Source: Streptomyces sp. NRRL B-3428 (GTDB lineage: Bacteria; Actinomycetota; Actinomycetes; Streptomycetales; Streptomycetaceae). From it: DNA of 64,000 bases. Below, in pieces: positions 24,663-32,706 of the stretch. Below the pieces are notes generated by a model. That model had not been told where the DNA came from, made no database searches, and saw only the letters and a program-made list of their open reading frames with translations. How positions within the stretch are numbered: the first letter of the stretch is position 1; every line of letters begins with the position of its first letter. A program made the translations under genes and the position numbers. Location: positions 124,001-188,000 of the forward strand of contig JOGW01000009.1 of the NCBI GenBank assembly GCA_000721375.1. The letters run 5' to 3'.

Positions 24663-25092
24663 CGCCCCGCGGATCCCGCCAGCTTTCCCCTGAACGACAG
24701 CGCTGAGTGACGGAGCGGGGCCACGAACGGGTTGAGTCACGCACCTGACTCGTCACGTCACGGAGTCGGGCCCTTGCTCCGGTACGCTCCGTGGGGTGCG
24801 AGTGGTTCTGTTGCCGAGCCATACCGGAGTCGCCCGAGTGGCGGCGCCGGAGGCCGTACTGCGCACCGCTCGCAGCGCCTGGAGCCTTGGTGCGCCCGGG
24901 TGTTCGAGCCCCCGCAAAGCGCGTCGCACAGTATGCCGTACGCGTACTCCTTCGCGCTGGAATATGCCCGAAGCGCTTGTTGGGGTGACTGTACGTCAAC
25001 CATGCTGTTCCGTACGGGGATCACGTTCCGTGACCCCGACGTGGCACGAGGCTGAGCCCCAGCGGTCCCGCCGGATTCGGATGGTGTGAGCG
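24663..25092. other. 430-bp leader region with a possible leaderless small ORF
   Basis: The stretch before the HATPase gene at 25093 has no recognised gene. TACGCT at 24783-24788 looks like a -10 element. Eight nt downstream a GTG at 24796 opens a 97-codon frame that ends 3 bp before the HATPase start. G/C use at third codon positions is only moderate, so this may be a leader RNA rather than a gene. Confidence 0.4.
24796..25089 (+). CDS. Possible small leaderless ORF upstream of HATPase gene (doubtful)
   Basis: 97 codons from GTG 24796 to TGA 25089. In favour: a TACGCT -10-like hexamer 8 nt before the GTG, the spacing seen for leaderless Streptomyces mRNAs, and a stop placed so that the next GTG start lies 3 bp away, which would couple translation. 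Against: the predicted protein is Arg/Ser/Pro/Val-rich with several rare-type codons, its third-position GC is clearly below that of neighbours, and I recognise no family. It could be a leader peptide or simply an open frame in a long 5-prime untranslated region. Confidence 0.25.
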   Translation: MRVVLLPSHTGVARVAAPEAVLRTARSAWSLGAPGCSSPRKARRTVCRTRTPSRWNMPEALVGVTVRQPCCSVRGSRSVTPTWHEAEPQRSRRIRMV

Positions 25093-25602
25093 GTGCAGGT
25101 GCTTCAAGTTCAGATGGAGGTCAGGGCCGACCCTGCAGAGGTGGGGCGTGCCCGCAGGTGGGCCAGGTCCCGGCTCGCCGTCTGCGGCATAGGAGCGGAC
25201 GAGCCGCTCGCCGAGACGCTCGTGCTGCTCATCTCCGAACTGGTCACCAACGCCGTGGTGCACACGGGCTGTCCGGCCGTACTGCGCATGCTTCTGCCCG
25301 ATGTGCCCGCCCCCTCGGGGACGGTCCGCGTCGAGGTCGCCGACTCCTCCTCCAGAGCGCCTCAGCCACGTGACGCCGACGGGGGCGACACGAACGGCCG
25401 GGGTCTTGCGCTCGTCGACGGCCTGGCCGACCGCTGGGGCTGGCAGGAGGAGTCCACGGGGGGCAAGCGGATCTGGTGCGAGGTCGACCGAGGTGTCTCC
25501 GGACTGCCGGTCGGCGAGGCGCTCCTCCCCGCCCCGAGCGCGGGGAGCGCCCCACCGACCGGCTCGGCGTACTCAACTGCCCTATCGGCCCTGAAGGGCT
25601 GA
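25093..25602 (+). CDS. RsbW-like ATP-binding (HATPase_c) regulatory protein
   Basis: 169 aa, single-domain GHKL ATPase of the anti-sigma/serine kinase class. Seen: an N-terminal helix with RRWARSRLAVCGI (about 18-30); the N-box ETLVLLISELVTNAVVHT at about 38-55, with the Glu and Asn that bind Mg-ATP; VRVEVADSSSRAP at about 80-92 with the G1-box Asp; and NGRGLALVDGLADRWGW at about 103-119 with the G2 Gly motif. The C-terminal 40 residues are Pro/Ala/Ser-rich. Such proteins bind STAS partners or sigma factors; the STAS protein at 17219 could be a partner, but this is inference. Start GTG 25093. It is monocistronic or preceded by a small leader ORF. Confidence 0.82.
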   Translation: MQVLQVQMEVRADPAEVGRARRWARSRLAVCGIGADEPLAETLVLLISELVTNAVVHTGCPAVLRMLLPDVPAPSGTVRVEVADSSSRAPQPRDADGGDTNGRGLALVDGLADRWGWQEESTGGKRIWCEVDRGVSGLPVGEALLPAPSAGSAPPTGSAYSTALSALKG

Positions 25603-25784
25603 CGCCGAACGCGCGATCCGCACTCGCCGAGGCCAACAGTCCGTCACATACGCCCTCGACGTCCCCTCGCGGCGAATCGCCAACCATAAGCGTGATCAAA
25701 CGGACACGCCACGTCAACACCCAGTGGAATGGTTTGCACCGCTTCACGGGAAATGTCGTGCGGATGTCGGCGAAATGCCGTGGC

Positions 25785-26711
25785 TCAGAGAATGGCCACC
25801 GGGGCCACCGGAGTTCCCGTACCGCCGACGAAAGGTTCCGGCATCGCGGAGAGCAGGAACGCGTAGCGCTGTTCTTGTGCACAGGCTGTGGACAGTTCTT
25901 CGAGATTCCAGTTCTGGCCCTGCATCATGCCCATCTCGACCAGGTGGAGCCCGTGCACCCCGAGCCACAGGTTCTCGATCTCGGGCGGGAAGATCTCGAA
26001 GACCATGGTGTCGTTGGCCACCGCCGCGACATCGCGGGCGTGGAACCACTCGGGCGTACGGATGGACAGGCCCGGTGACGGGGTCGCGTAGCCGTGCTTG
26101 TCGCTCTGCAGGTAGAGCTGCATCTGCCCGGTGCGTACGAGGACGACATCGCCGGCGCGGACCTTCACGCCCCCGAACTCCTCGGCCTCTTCGAGGTCTT
26201 CGGGCGTCACGGCGTGATCTCCGGGGAGGCGGTCAAGGCCCTTCGCGGCGGCGACGTCGAGCAGTACGCCGCGCGAGACGATGTGACCGGTCTTCTCGAT
26301 TCCGCAGAACTCCGCACCGCCGTGCGCCGTGATCGTGTCCGCCGGGCGGCCGTTGTAGATCTTGCCGGAGTGCGAGACGTGGGTGAGGGCGTCCCAGTGC
26401 GTGGCGCACTGCAGGCCCATCGTCACGGCGTCGTCGGTGGTGGCGACCGTGCCGGGCCCGAACATCTCGAAGTTGAGCATCACCATCGTGTGCATCGGGT
26501 TCACCCGGCCCGGGATCATGCCCGTCTGCACGCCGTTGTCCTTGAGGTCGAGTGCGAGCGAGACGCGCCGGCCGGTGCGGATCTCGGCGGCCGCGGCCTT
26601 CACCACCTCGTCGGTGATCAGGTTCAGGGTGCCCTTCTCGTCGTCGGCGCCCCAGCGCCCCCAGTTGTTGACGCGCTTGGCTATGTCGTGGAACTCGGGG
26701 GGCAGACCCAT
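25785..26711 (-). CDS. Cyclase-family metal hydrolase (kynurenine formamidase-like)
   Basis: A 308-aa member of the cyclase/KynB fold. These proteins bind a divalent metal and hydrolyse cyclic amides, imides or related ring compounds. Seen: CATHWDALTHVSHSGKIYNG at about 102-121, matching the HxGTHxDxxxH-type metal site with Thr-His-x-Asp; VRAGDVVLVRTGQM at about 187-200; and GVHGLHLVEMGM near 256-267 in the C-terminal part. Start ATG 26711 has GAGGAG 7 nt upstream. It is divergent from the SDR operon with operator copy 3 between them, 64 bp from this start, so it is probably part of the same regulon and may open a ring or lactam. Confidence 0.82.
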   Translation of the reverse strand: MGLPPEFHDIAKRVNNWGRWGADDEKGTLNLITDEVVKAAAAEIRTGRRVSLALDLKDNGVQTGMIPGRVNPMHTMVMLNFEMFGPGTVATTDDAVTMGLQCATHWDALTHVSHSGKIYNGRPADTITAHGGAEFCGIEKTGHIVSRGVLLDVAAAKGLDRLPGDHAVTPEDLEEAEEFGGVKVRAGDVVLVRTGQMQLYLQSDKHGYATPSPGLSIRTPEWFHARDVAAVANDTMVFEIFPPEIENLWLGVHGLHLVEMGMMQGQNWNLEELSTACAQEQRYAFLLSAMPEPFVGGTGTPVAPVAIL

Positions 26712-26769
26712 TGCGTTCTCCTCAACTCCATTGCCTGCTGGGGCTTGTGCTCTCGCATCCCGTGACCCC

Positions 26770-26791
26770 TAGAATCTAACGGTCCGTCAGA
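26770..26791 (+). promoter_or_regulatory. Promoter with TetR-type operator copy 3
   Basis: Operator TCTAACGGTCCGTCAGA (26775-26791) begins on the last base of a -10-like TAGAAT (26770-26775), with TTGTGC 19 bp upstream. It serves the SDR operon and possibly the divergent cyclase gene. Confidence 0.7.
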
Positions 26792-26812
26792 AACCGCGGG
26801 AAGGGGCACGAC

Positions 26813-27724
26813 GTGGGGAACTTCTTGGCAGGCAAGGTCGTGGCAGTGACCGGCGCAGGCCGCGGGATCGGCCGTGCGGTCGCGCTCGCGGCGGCCGCCG
26901 AGGGCGCCAAGGTCGTGGTCAACGACTACGGGGTCTCGATCGAGGGCGGCGAGCCCTCGTCGGAGGTCGCCGAGCAGGTGGTCAAGGAGATCGAGGCGGC
27001 GGGCGGTTCGGCCGTGGCGGTCGCCGACGACATCTCGACGATGGCCGGCGGTCAGCGCATCGTCGATACGGCGCTCGCGGAGTACGGGCGCATCGACGGG
27101 GTCGTCTGCGTGGCCGGGATCCTGCGCGAGCGGATGCTGTTCAACATGTCCGAGGAGGAGTGGGACCCGGTGGTCGCCACCCACCTGAAGGGCACCTTCA
27201 CGGTCTTCCGCGCGGCGTCGGCGGTGATGCGCAAGCAGGGCACCGGCACGCTGATCGGCTTCACCTCCGGCAACCACCAGGGCTCGGTGGCGCAGGCCAA
27301 CTACTCGGCGGCCAAGGGCGGGATCATCTCGCTCGTACGGTCGGCGGCGCTCGGTCTCCACAAGTACGGGGTGACGGCGAACGCTGTCGCGCCCGTGGCG
27401 CGGACGCGGATGTCGGCGAACGTGCCGATGGAGCTGAAGGAGATCGGGTCGGCCGAGGACGTGGCCGCGCTGGTCACCTATCTCCTGTCGGACCGCGCCC
27501 GCGAGGAGAAGATCACCGGTCAGGTGTACACGATCGCGGGTCCGAAGATCGCGGTGTGGGCGCAGCCGCGTGAGCTGCGGGCGGGGTATGCGGACGGGGC
27601 TTGGACCCCTGAGCGGATCGCGGACTTCCTGCCGGGGACGGTCGGGGTGGACCCGATGCCGATGCTGGCGCAGCTGGAGGCGATGGCCGCGGCCGCGGCG
27701 GCGAAGGACCGGCCCAACGCGTAG
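26813..27724 (+). CDS. SDR-family 3-hydroxyacyl-CoA dehydrogenase-like oxidoreductase
   Basis: A 303-aa NAD(P)-dependent short-chain dehydrogenase resembling the dehydrogenase unit of peroxisomal multifunctional enzyme 2/17-beta-HSD4. Seen: the cofactor loop VTGAGRGIGRAVALA at about 11-25; VVVNDYGVSIEGGEPSSEVA at about 34-53, typical of this group; VCVAGILRERM at about 100; catalytic Ser in IGFTSGNHQG at about 147; and YSAAKGG with Tyr and Lys at about 164-170. The last 60 residues extend beyond the SDR core. It should oxidise a beta-hydroxyacyl-CoA or a ring alcohol. Start GTG 26813 has GAAGGGG upstream. It is first gene of an operon with an acyl-CoA dehydrogenase and a zinc alcohol dehydrogenase. 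Confidence 0.87.
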   Translation: MGNFLAGKVVAVTGAGRGIGRAVALAAAAEGAKVVVNDYGVSIEGGEPSSEVAEQVVKEIEAAGGSAVAVADDISTMAGGQRIVDTALAEYGRIDGVVCVAGILRERMLFNMSEEEWDPVVATHLKGTFTVFRAASAVMRKQGTGTLIGFTSGNHQGSVAQANYSAAKGGIISLVRSAALGLHKYGVTANAVAPVARTRMSANVPMELKEIGSAEDVAALVTYLLSDRAREEKITGQVYTIAGPKIAVWAQPRELRAGYADGAWTPERIADFLPGTVGVDPMPMLAQLEAMAAAAAAKDRPNA

Positions 27725-27784
27725 GTCGGGTGGGGGTGCGGGTTCGCCTGCGGCAGGTGCGACGGTGAGACGAGGAGGGCGTAC

Positions 27785-29062
27785 GTGGACTTCGAGTTCG
27801 GGGTCGAGGATGAGGCGTTCCGCAGCGAGGCTCGGGCCTGGCTGGCGGAGCACCTCGTCGGCGAGTACGCGCAAGCGCGGGGCAGCGGCGGACCGGGCAG
27901 CGAGCACGAGGGCGGAGAGATCCGGCAGGCCTGGGAGCGTGAGCTCGGCCGCGGCGGCTGGATCGGCATCGGGTGGCCCTCGGACGGGAGCGGCGCCCCC
28001 AACTCGTACAAAACGAAAGGCCCGTACGGGAATCGCACCGCCACGCTCACCCAGCAGGTGATCTGGGCCGAGGAGTACGCCCGCGCCCAGGCACCCGCCC
28101 GCTACGGCCACATCGGCGAGAACCTCCTCGCGCCCACCCTCCTCGCGTACGGGAGCCAGGAGCAGAAGGACGAGTTCCTGCCCGCCATCGCCTCCGGTGA
28201 GCAGATGTGGTGCCAGGGCTACAGCGAACCGGGCGCCGGCTCCGATCTGGCGGGGCTCAGGACGACGGCCGTGCGCGAGGGCGACTCGTACCGGATCACC
28301 GGCCAGAAGATCTGGACCTCCCTCGCCCACGACGCCGACTGGTGCTTCGTGCTGGCCAGGACCGAGGCGGGGTCCCTGCGCCACAAAGGGATCAGCTTTC
28401 TGCTCGTACCGATGGATCAGCCGGGCCGTATCGACGTCAGACCGATCACGCAGCTGACGGGCACGAGCGAGTTCAACGAGGTGTTCTTCGACGGGGCGCT
28501 CGCCCGCGCCGGGCATGTGGTCGGCGGCGAGGGCAACGGCTGGCAGGTGGCCATGGGGCTGCTCGCCTTCGAGCGCGGGGTCTCGACCCTCGTCCAACAG
28601 ATCGGCTTCGCCGACGAGTTGGGGCGGGTCCTGAAGGAAGCCGCCGCGAGCGGTGCCGTCACCGACCCCGTCGTACGGGAGCGGCTCGTACGCCAGTGGG
28701 CCGAGCTGCGCACCATGCGCTGGAACGCGCTGCGGACCTTGGGGGGCACTTCGGATCCCGGCGCCCCCAGTGTGGCCAAGCTGCTCTGGGGCCGCTGGCA
28801 CCAGCGCCTGGGCGAGCTCGCGATGCAGGTGCGCGGGACGCTCGCGACCATCGGCCCCTGCGACTGGAGCCGGAGCGCCCCGTACGAACTGGACGCGCTG
28901 CAGCGGCTGTTCCTGTTCACCCGAGCCGACACGATCTACGGCGGCTCGGACGAGATTCAGCGGGGCATCATCGCCGAGCGCGTGCTCGGGCTGCCCAAGG
29001 AACCCAGATCTTCGGCACAGGGTGCACAGGGTTCACCAGGATCCCAAGGAGGGGACCGATGA
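27785..29062 (+). CDS. Acyl-CoA dehydrogenase, large-subunit type
   Basis: 425 aa. Seen: FGVEDEAFRSEARAWLAEHL at the N-terminus; a non-standard insert of charged residues at about 35-65; CQGYSEPGAGSDLAGLRTTA at about 142-161; GQKIWTSLAHDADW at about 174-187; and a C-terminal DTIYGGSDEIQRGIIAERVLGLP at about 380-402 in two adjoining segments, followed by a disordered Gln/Gly/Ser tail. As in the protein at 22617, the GGxGF..E segment with the catalytic Glu is absent, so it probably needs a partner; the enzyme at 53821 has the Glu and is under the same operator type. Start GTG 27785 with GAGGAGG upstream; its stop overlaps the next start (ATGA). Confidence 0.87.
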   Translation: MDFEFGVEDEAFRSEARAWLAEHLVGEYAQARGSGGPGSEHEGGEIRQAWERELGRGGWIGIGWPSDGSGAPNSYKTKGPYGNRTATLTQQVIWAEEYARAQAPARYGHIGENLLAPTLLAYGSQEQKDEFLPAIASGEQMWCQGYSEPGAGSDLAGLRTTAVREGDSYRITGQKIWTSLAHDADWCFVLARTEAGSLRHKGISFLLVPMDQPGRIDVRPITQLTGTSEFNEVFFDGALARAGHVVGGEGNGWQVAMGLLAFERGVSTLVQQIGFADELGRVLKEAAASGAVTDPVVRERLVRQWAELRTMRWNALRTLGGTSDPGAPSVAKLLWGRWHQRLGELAMQVRGTLATIGPCDWSRSAPYELDALQRLFLFTRADTIYGGSDEIQRGIIAERVLGLPKEPRSSAQGAQGSPGSQGGDR

Positions 29063-30126
29063 GGGGCGTCATATTCGACGGCAAGCAGACCCAGGTGGTC
29101 GACGACCTGGAGATACGGGACCCGGGGCCGGGGGAGGTTCTGGTCGCGATCGCGGCCGCGGGTCTGTGCCACAGCGACATGTCCGTGGTCGACGGGACGA
29201 TCCCCTTCCCCGTACCGGTGGTGCTCGGGCACGAGGGCGCGGGCGTCGTCGAGGCGGTGGGCGCGGGCGTCACGCATGTCGCCGCCGGTGACCATGTGTC
29301 CCTGTCCACACTCGCCAACTGCGGTGCCTGCCCGGACTGCGACCGCGGCCGGCCGACGATGTGCCGCAAGGCGATCGGGATGCCGAAGCAGCCGTTCTCA
29401 AGGGCAGGGGAGCCGCTCTTCCAGTTCGCTTCGAACTCTTCGTTCGCCGAGCGGACCGTGGTCAAAGCCGTCCAGGCCGTGAAGATCCCCAAGGAGATTC
29501 CGCTGACCTCGGCGGCGCTCATCGGGTGCGGTGTGCTGACCGGGGTGGGCGCGGTGCTCAACCGGGCGCGCGTCGACCGGGGTGACACGGTGGTCGTGAT
29601 CGGCGCGGGCGGGATCGGGCTCAATGTGCTGCAGGGGGCGCGGATCGCGGGGGCGACGACGATCGTCGCCGTCGACGCGAATCCCGCGAAGGCGGACGTG
29701 GCACGGCAGTTCGGGGCCACGCACTTCATCGACGCGTCGGCGGTGGAGAACACCAGCGAGGCCGTACGGGAGGTGCTGGCGACCGGCGCCGACCACGTCT
29801 TCGAGTGCGTGGGCAACCCGAAGCTGATCCGGCAGGCGGTCGAACTCCTCGACCGGCACGGTCAGGCCGTACTCCTCGGCATGACCGGTGCGAAGGTGGA
29901 GGCGTCCTTCCTGCCGGCCGCGATGTTCCTCGACAAGTCGATCCTCGGCTGCCGCTACGGGTCCTCGCGGCCGCAGCGGGACATTCCGCTGTACGCCTCG
30001 CTGTACCAGCAGGGCAAGCTGCTGCTCGACGAGCTGGTGACGGCCACATATGCGATCGAGGACTTCGCCAAGGCGGCGGACGATCTGCACGGCGGGCGGG
30101 TCGCTCGGGGTGTGCTGACGTTTTAG
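29059..30126 (+). CDS. Zinc-dependent (class III-type) alcohol dehydrogenase
   Basis: A 355-aa NAD-dependent medium-chain dehydrogenase. Seen: catalytic zinc ligands in GLCHSD (about 37-42) and GHEGAG (about 60-65), with a third Cys in LIGCGV (about 157-162). The structural-zinc loop NCGACPDCDRGRPTMC lies at about 86-101, and the Rossmann motif VIGAGGIGLN at about 182-191. Both zinc sites are complete. It is similar to actinobacterial AdhD-type enzymes that oxidise long or cyclic alcohols. Start ATG 29059 has AAGGAGGGG directly upstream and overlaps the previous stop. A very strong hairpin follows, ending the SDR-dehydrogenase-ADH operon. Confidence 0.9.
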   Translation: MRGVIFDGKQTQVVDDLEIRDPGPGEVLVAIAAAGLCHSDMSVVDGTIPFPVPVVLGHEGAGVVEAVGAGVTHVAAGDHVSLSTLANCGACPDCDRGRPTMCRKAIGMPKQPFSRAGEPLFQFASNSSFAERTVVKAVQAVKIPKEIPLTSAALIGCGVLTGVGAVLNRARVDRGDTVVVIGAGGIGLNVLQGARIAGATTIVAVDANPAKADVARQFGATHFIDASAVENTSEAVREVLATGADHVFECVGNPKLIRQAVELLDRHGQAVLLGMTGAKVEASFLPAAMFLDKSILGCRYGSSRPQRDIPLYASLYQQGKLLLDELVTATYAIEDFAKAADDLHGGRVARGVLTF

Positions 30127-30133
30127 GCCGGGT

Positions 30134-30202
30134 GCCGGGGGACCATTCGTCCCGCCCGATGCCCGGTTTGCCGGGTTGGGGCGGGACGGATGGTCCCCCG
30201 GC
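30134..30202. terminator. Long bidirectional terminator hairpin
   Basis: Arms 30134-30157 and 30179-30202 pair at 23 of 24 positions, and the loop contains a further CCGG-type hairpin. It lies between the convergent alcohol dehydrogenase and alpha/beta hydrolase genes. Confidence 0.85.
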
Positions 30203-30227
30203 CGTGTCTAGTCCGCTCTAGTCCGCT

Positions 30228-31082
30228 CTACTCCGCGAGACCGGCCAGCACCTTGGCCGCCTCGGACGGGTGGACGAGCCACTTCAGGTGGCTGCCCGAG
30301 ATGGTGTGCACGTCGTACGGGTTGTCCGGGGTCAGTGCGTCGCCCTCGCGGATCAGGCGGTCCTGGGCGGCGAGGGGGATCGAGGCGTCATCCTTGAGGC
30401 GGACGTACGTCCTCGGGATCGTGCCCCAGGTCTTGGCCTGGGCGCGATCGGCGGAGGTGCCCACGTCGAGGTTCTCGTCCGGCTGGAAGGTGTTCATGAA
30501 GTTAAGAAACTCCTCGTCGCTGCCGTCGGCGTAGAACGCCGCCTTCATCGCGTCGAGCGTGCCCTGGTCCGCGGTGCGGAAGTTGACGCGCAGCGCGCCG
30601 AGTTCGGCCGGGTTCGCGGCCACGGCGGGGCCGAAGGCGCCGGGGTCGACCGTCGCCATCTCGGGCTCGGCGTAGTAGTCGTTGACGTCGAGGTCGACCG
30701 GGGCCCAGGCCGAGACGTAGACGATGCGGTCGATCAGCTCGGGGCGTGCGTTGGCGGCCGCCGTGGCGGTGACGCCGCCGCGGCTGTGCGAGACGAGGAC
30801 GACGGGACCGTTCGCCTTGGCGCGCTCGAGAATCCCGATCAGGTACTCGGTGTTGTCGGCCAGGGTCACGCCGGTGATCGAGCTGGGTGCGGTGGCGAGG
30901 CCGGCCGGGTCCTGCGGGGCCTGGTAGGCGCGGTGGTACGCGGCCTTGAACCCGTGCCCCGGCAGATCGACGGCGACCGAACGGTGGCCGAGCAGGCCCA
31001 GTTCCGCCTGGAGCGGCGCGAAGGTGAACGAGTTCGCGAAGGCTCCGTGGACGAGTACGAAAGTCGGCTGCTGCTGTGGCAT
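30228..31082 (-). CDS. Alpha/beta hydrolase
   Basis: A 284-aa hydrolase of the alpha/beta fold (pheromone-esterase/salicylate-esterase-like subgroup). Seen: FVLVHGAFANSFTFAPL at about 8-24 (oxyanion HG); the nucleophile elbow VSHSRGGVTATAAA at about 109-122, with Ser in S-H-S-R-G-G; and the catalytic His in ISGSHLKWLVHPS at about 260-272. Start ATG 31082 has GGGGAG upstream; an in-frame CTG 24 nt earlier coincides with the start codon of the homologous leader of the GlxA-like gene. The promoter at 31138-31160 matches the PafBC/RecA-independent DNA-damage consensus. Substrate unknown. Confidence 0.82.
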   Translation of the reverse strand: MPQQQPTFVLVHGAFANSFTFAPLQAELGLLGHRSVAVDLPGHGFKAAYHRAYQAPQDPAGLATAPSSITGVTLADNTEYLIGILERAKANGPVVLVSHSRGGVTATAAANARPELIDRIVYVSAWAPVDLDVNDYYAEPEMATVDPGAFGPAVAANPAELGALRVNFRTADQGTLDAMKAAFYADGSDEEFLNFMNTFQPDENLDVGTSADRAQAKTWGTIPRTYVRLKDDASIPLAAQDRLIREGDALTPDNPYDVHTISGSHLKWLVHPSEAAKVLAGLAE

Positions 31083-31100
31083 GTGCGCTCCCCGTGTGCT

Positions 31101-31160
31101 GGACAGACCCCTCCCTCCCGGGGGCCGAGCCTCTTCAACCCTATCGGCGCCCACTGACAA
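31101..31160 (-). repeat. 60-bp promoter-leader repeat, left copy
   Basis: Matches 53 of 60 positions with 32684-32743 in opposite orientation. The two copies point outward and flank the MFS gene. It includes the promoter at 31138-31160 and the ribosome-site-like GGGAGGGAGGGG. Confidence 0.9.
31138..31160 (-). promoter_or_regulatory. PafBC-type DNA-damage promoter (RecA_NDp)
   Basis: On the minus strand TTGTCAGTG is followed by exactly 8 bp and TAGGGT, a full match to TTGTCRGTG-N8-TANNNT, the RecA-independent damage promoter of mycobacteria. It drives the alpha/beta hydrolase, about 55 bp downstream. Confidence 0.75.
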
Positions 31161-31187
31161 CACCCGTTCGAGGCTCAGCCGTTGACC

Positions 31188-32504
31188 CTAGTCCACCGTC
31201 TTCGCTTCCGCCCCTCCCTTGCGGATCACCACAGCCATCAGCGCCGCCGCCGCGCAGAGCGTGCCCGAGGCGTACCAGACCACGTCGTACGAGCCGAAGA
31301 CGTCGCGTGCCACGCCGCCGAGGAAGGCGACGACCGCCGCGCCCACCTGGTGCGAGGCCAGGACCCAGCCGAAGACGATCGCGGAGTCCTCGCCGTAGTG
31401 CTCGCGGCACAGGGCGATCGTGGGCGGGACGGTGGCCACCCAGTCGAGGCCGTAGAAGACGATGAAGAACAGCATCGGCGGGTGGATCGACGGACCGAGC
31501 AGCATGGGCAGGAAGAGGAGCGAGATGCCGCGCAGGGCGTAGTACGCGGCGAGGAGGCGGCGGGAGTCGAAGCGGTCGGTGAGCCAGCCGGAGAAGACCG
31601 TGCCCAGGATGTCGAAGACGCCGATCACCGCGAGCAGCCCGGCTGCGGCCTGTACCGGCATGTGGTGGTCGTGGGCGGCGGGGATGAAGTGGGTCTGGAT
31701 CAGACCGTTCGTCGAGGCGCCGCAGATCGCGAAGGTGCCGGCGAGCAGCCAGAACGGGCCGGTGCGGGCCGCCGAGAGCAGGACGGTGACGGCGCGCTTC
31801 GCGGCGCCCTGCGCGGGCGGCGGCTTGGGCACGAACTCGTCCGAGCCGTACGGCGCGACGCCCACGTCCGCCGGGTGGTCGCGAAGCAGCAGCCATACGA
31901 AGGGGACGACCGCGAGAGCGGTCAGCGCGACAGTGATCGAGGCCGGGCGCCAGGAGTGCTCCTCGACCATCCAGGACAGGAGCGGCAGAAAGATCAGCTG
32001 GCCGGAGGCGCTGGCCGCCGTGAGGATGCCCGTGACGAGACCGCGGCGCTTGGTGAACCAGCGGTTGGTGACGGTCGCGGCGAAGGCGAGCGCCATCGAT
32101 CCCGCGCCGAGGCCGACCAGGAAGCCCCAGTAGAGGATCAGCTGCCAGGCGGCGGACATCGTGACGGTGAGAGCCGAGCCGACCGCGATGATCGTGAGGG
32201 CGACGGCCACGACCTTGCGTATGCCGAAACGGTCCATCAGCGCGGCCGCGAAGGGCGCCGTCAGGCCGTACAGCGCGAGGTTCACCGAGACTGCGAGGCC
32301 GATGGTGCCGCGCGACCAGTCGAACTCGTTGTGCAGCGGATCGATCAGCAGGCCGGGCAGGGAGCGGAAGGCGGCCGCGCCGATGATCGTCACGAAGGTG
32401 ACGGCGGCCACCCACCAGGCGCGGTGGATACGGGGGTTGGGGCGGGCGGGGCCCTTGGGCCTGGCGTCCGCGGGTTGCGTCACGGCGTCGGATGTCTGCG
32501 TCAC
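31188..32504 (-). CDS. MFS transporter, oxalate/formate or monocarboxylate antiporter-like
   Basis: A 438-aa integral membrane carrier with about twelve transmembrane helices in two halves separated by a cytoplasmic loop (about 205-235). Seen: the loop 2-3 motif ALMDRFGIRKVVAVAL (about 82-97), the MFS motif-A region, and loop 8-9 GWLTDRFDSRRLLAA (about 295-309). The sequence type (FRSLPGLLIDPLHNEFDWSRG) is that of the monocarboxylate/oxalate-formate group, so a small organic acid is the likely substrate. Start GTG 32504 with AGGA 9 nt upstream; the frame upstream is an antisense shadow. The gene lies between the two outward-facing promoter repeats. Confidence 0.85.
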   Translation of the reverse strand: MTQTSDAVTQPADARPKGPARPNPRIHRAWWVAAVTFVTIIGAAAFRSLPGLLIDPLHNEFDWSRGTIGLAVSVNLALYGLTAPFAAALMDRFGIRKVVAVALTIIAVGSALTVTMSAAWQLILYWGFLVGLGAGSMALAFAATVTNRWFTKRRGLVTGILTAASASGQLIFLPLLSWMVEEHSWRPASITVALTALAVVPFVWLLLRDHPADVGVAPYGSDEFVPKPPPAQGAAKRAVTVLLSAARTGPFWLLAGTFAICGASTNGLIQTHFIPAAHDHHMPVQAAAGLLAVIGVFDILGTVFSGWLTDRFDSRRLLAAYYALRGISLLFLPMLLGPSIHPPMLFFIVFYGLDWVATVPPTIALCREHYGEDSAIVFGWVLASHQVGAAVVAFLGGVARDVFGSYDVVWYASGTLCAAAALMAVVIRKGGAEAKTVD

Positions 32505-32635
32505 GGGATCATCCTGGCGGCCGGGAGGTGTCCGGATCGAGTGGCCGGAGGGACAGCATTCGATAGGATCGGGCCATGGGATCCTCCGATTCGGCGGCCA
32601 TGGGACCGTCCGAGTCCGCCGCTGTGGAACGGGCG

Positions 32636-32692
32636 TTGTCGGTGGGCGGGCAACGGGCGTTGTCAGTGGGTGGGGGACAGGCGTTGTCAGTG
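32636..32692 (+). repeat. Three 24-bp-spaced copies of the promoter -35 motif
   Basis: TTGTCGGTG at 32636-32644, TTGTCAGTG at 32660-32668 and TTGTCAGTG at 32684-32692 are spaced exactly 24 bp apart within tandem units. Only the last has a -10 (TAGCCT) at the right distance. Confidence 0.85.
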
Positions 32693-32706
32693 GGCGGGGA
32701 TAGCCT
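32684..32706 (+). promoter_or_regulatory. PafBC-type DNA-damage promoter (RecA_NDp)
   Basis: TTGTCAGTG (32684-32692), 8 bp, TAGCCT (32701-32706): a full match to TTGTCRGTG-N8-TANNNT, 32 bp before the start of the GlxA-like regulator. Confidence 0.78.

Noticed and set aside
24735..24765. CTGACTCGTCA-like sequence as a tenth TetR operator
   Set aside because: Half-site spacing is wrong and the second half lacks CGTCAG; it is also not at an acyl-CoA gene.
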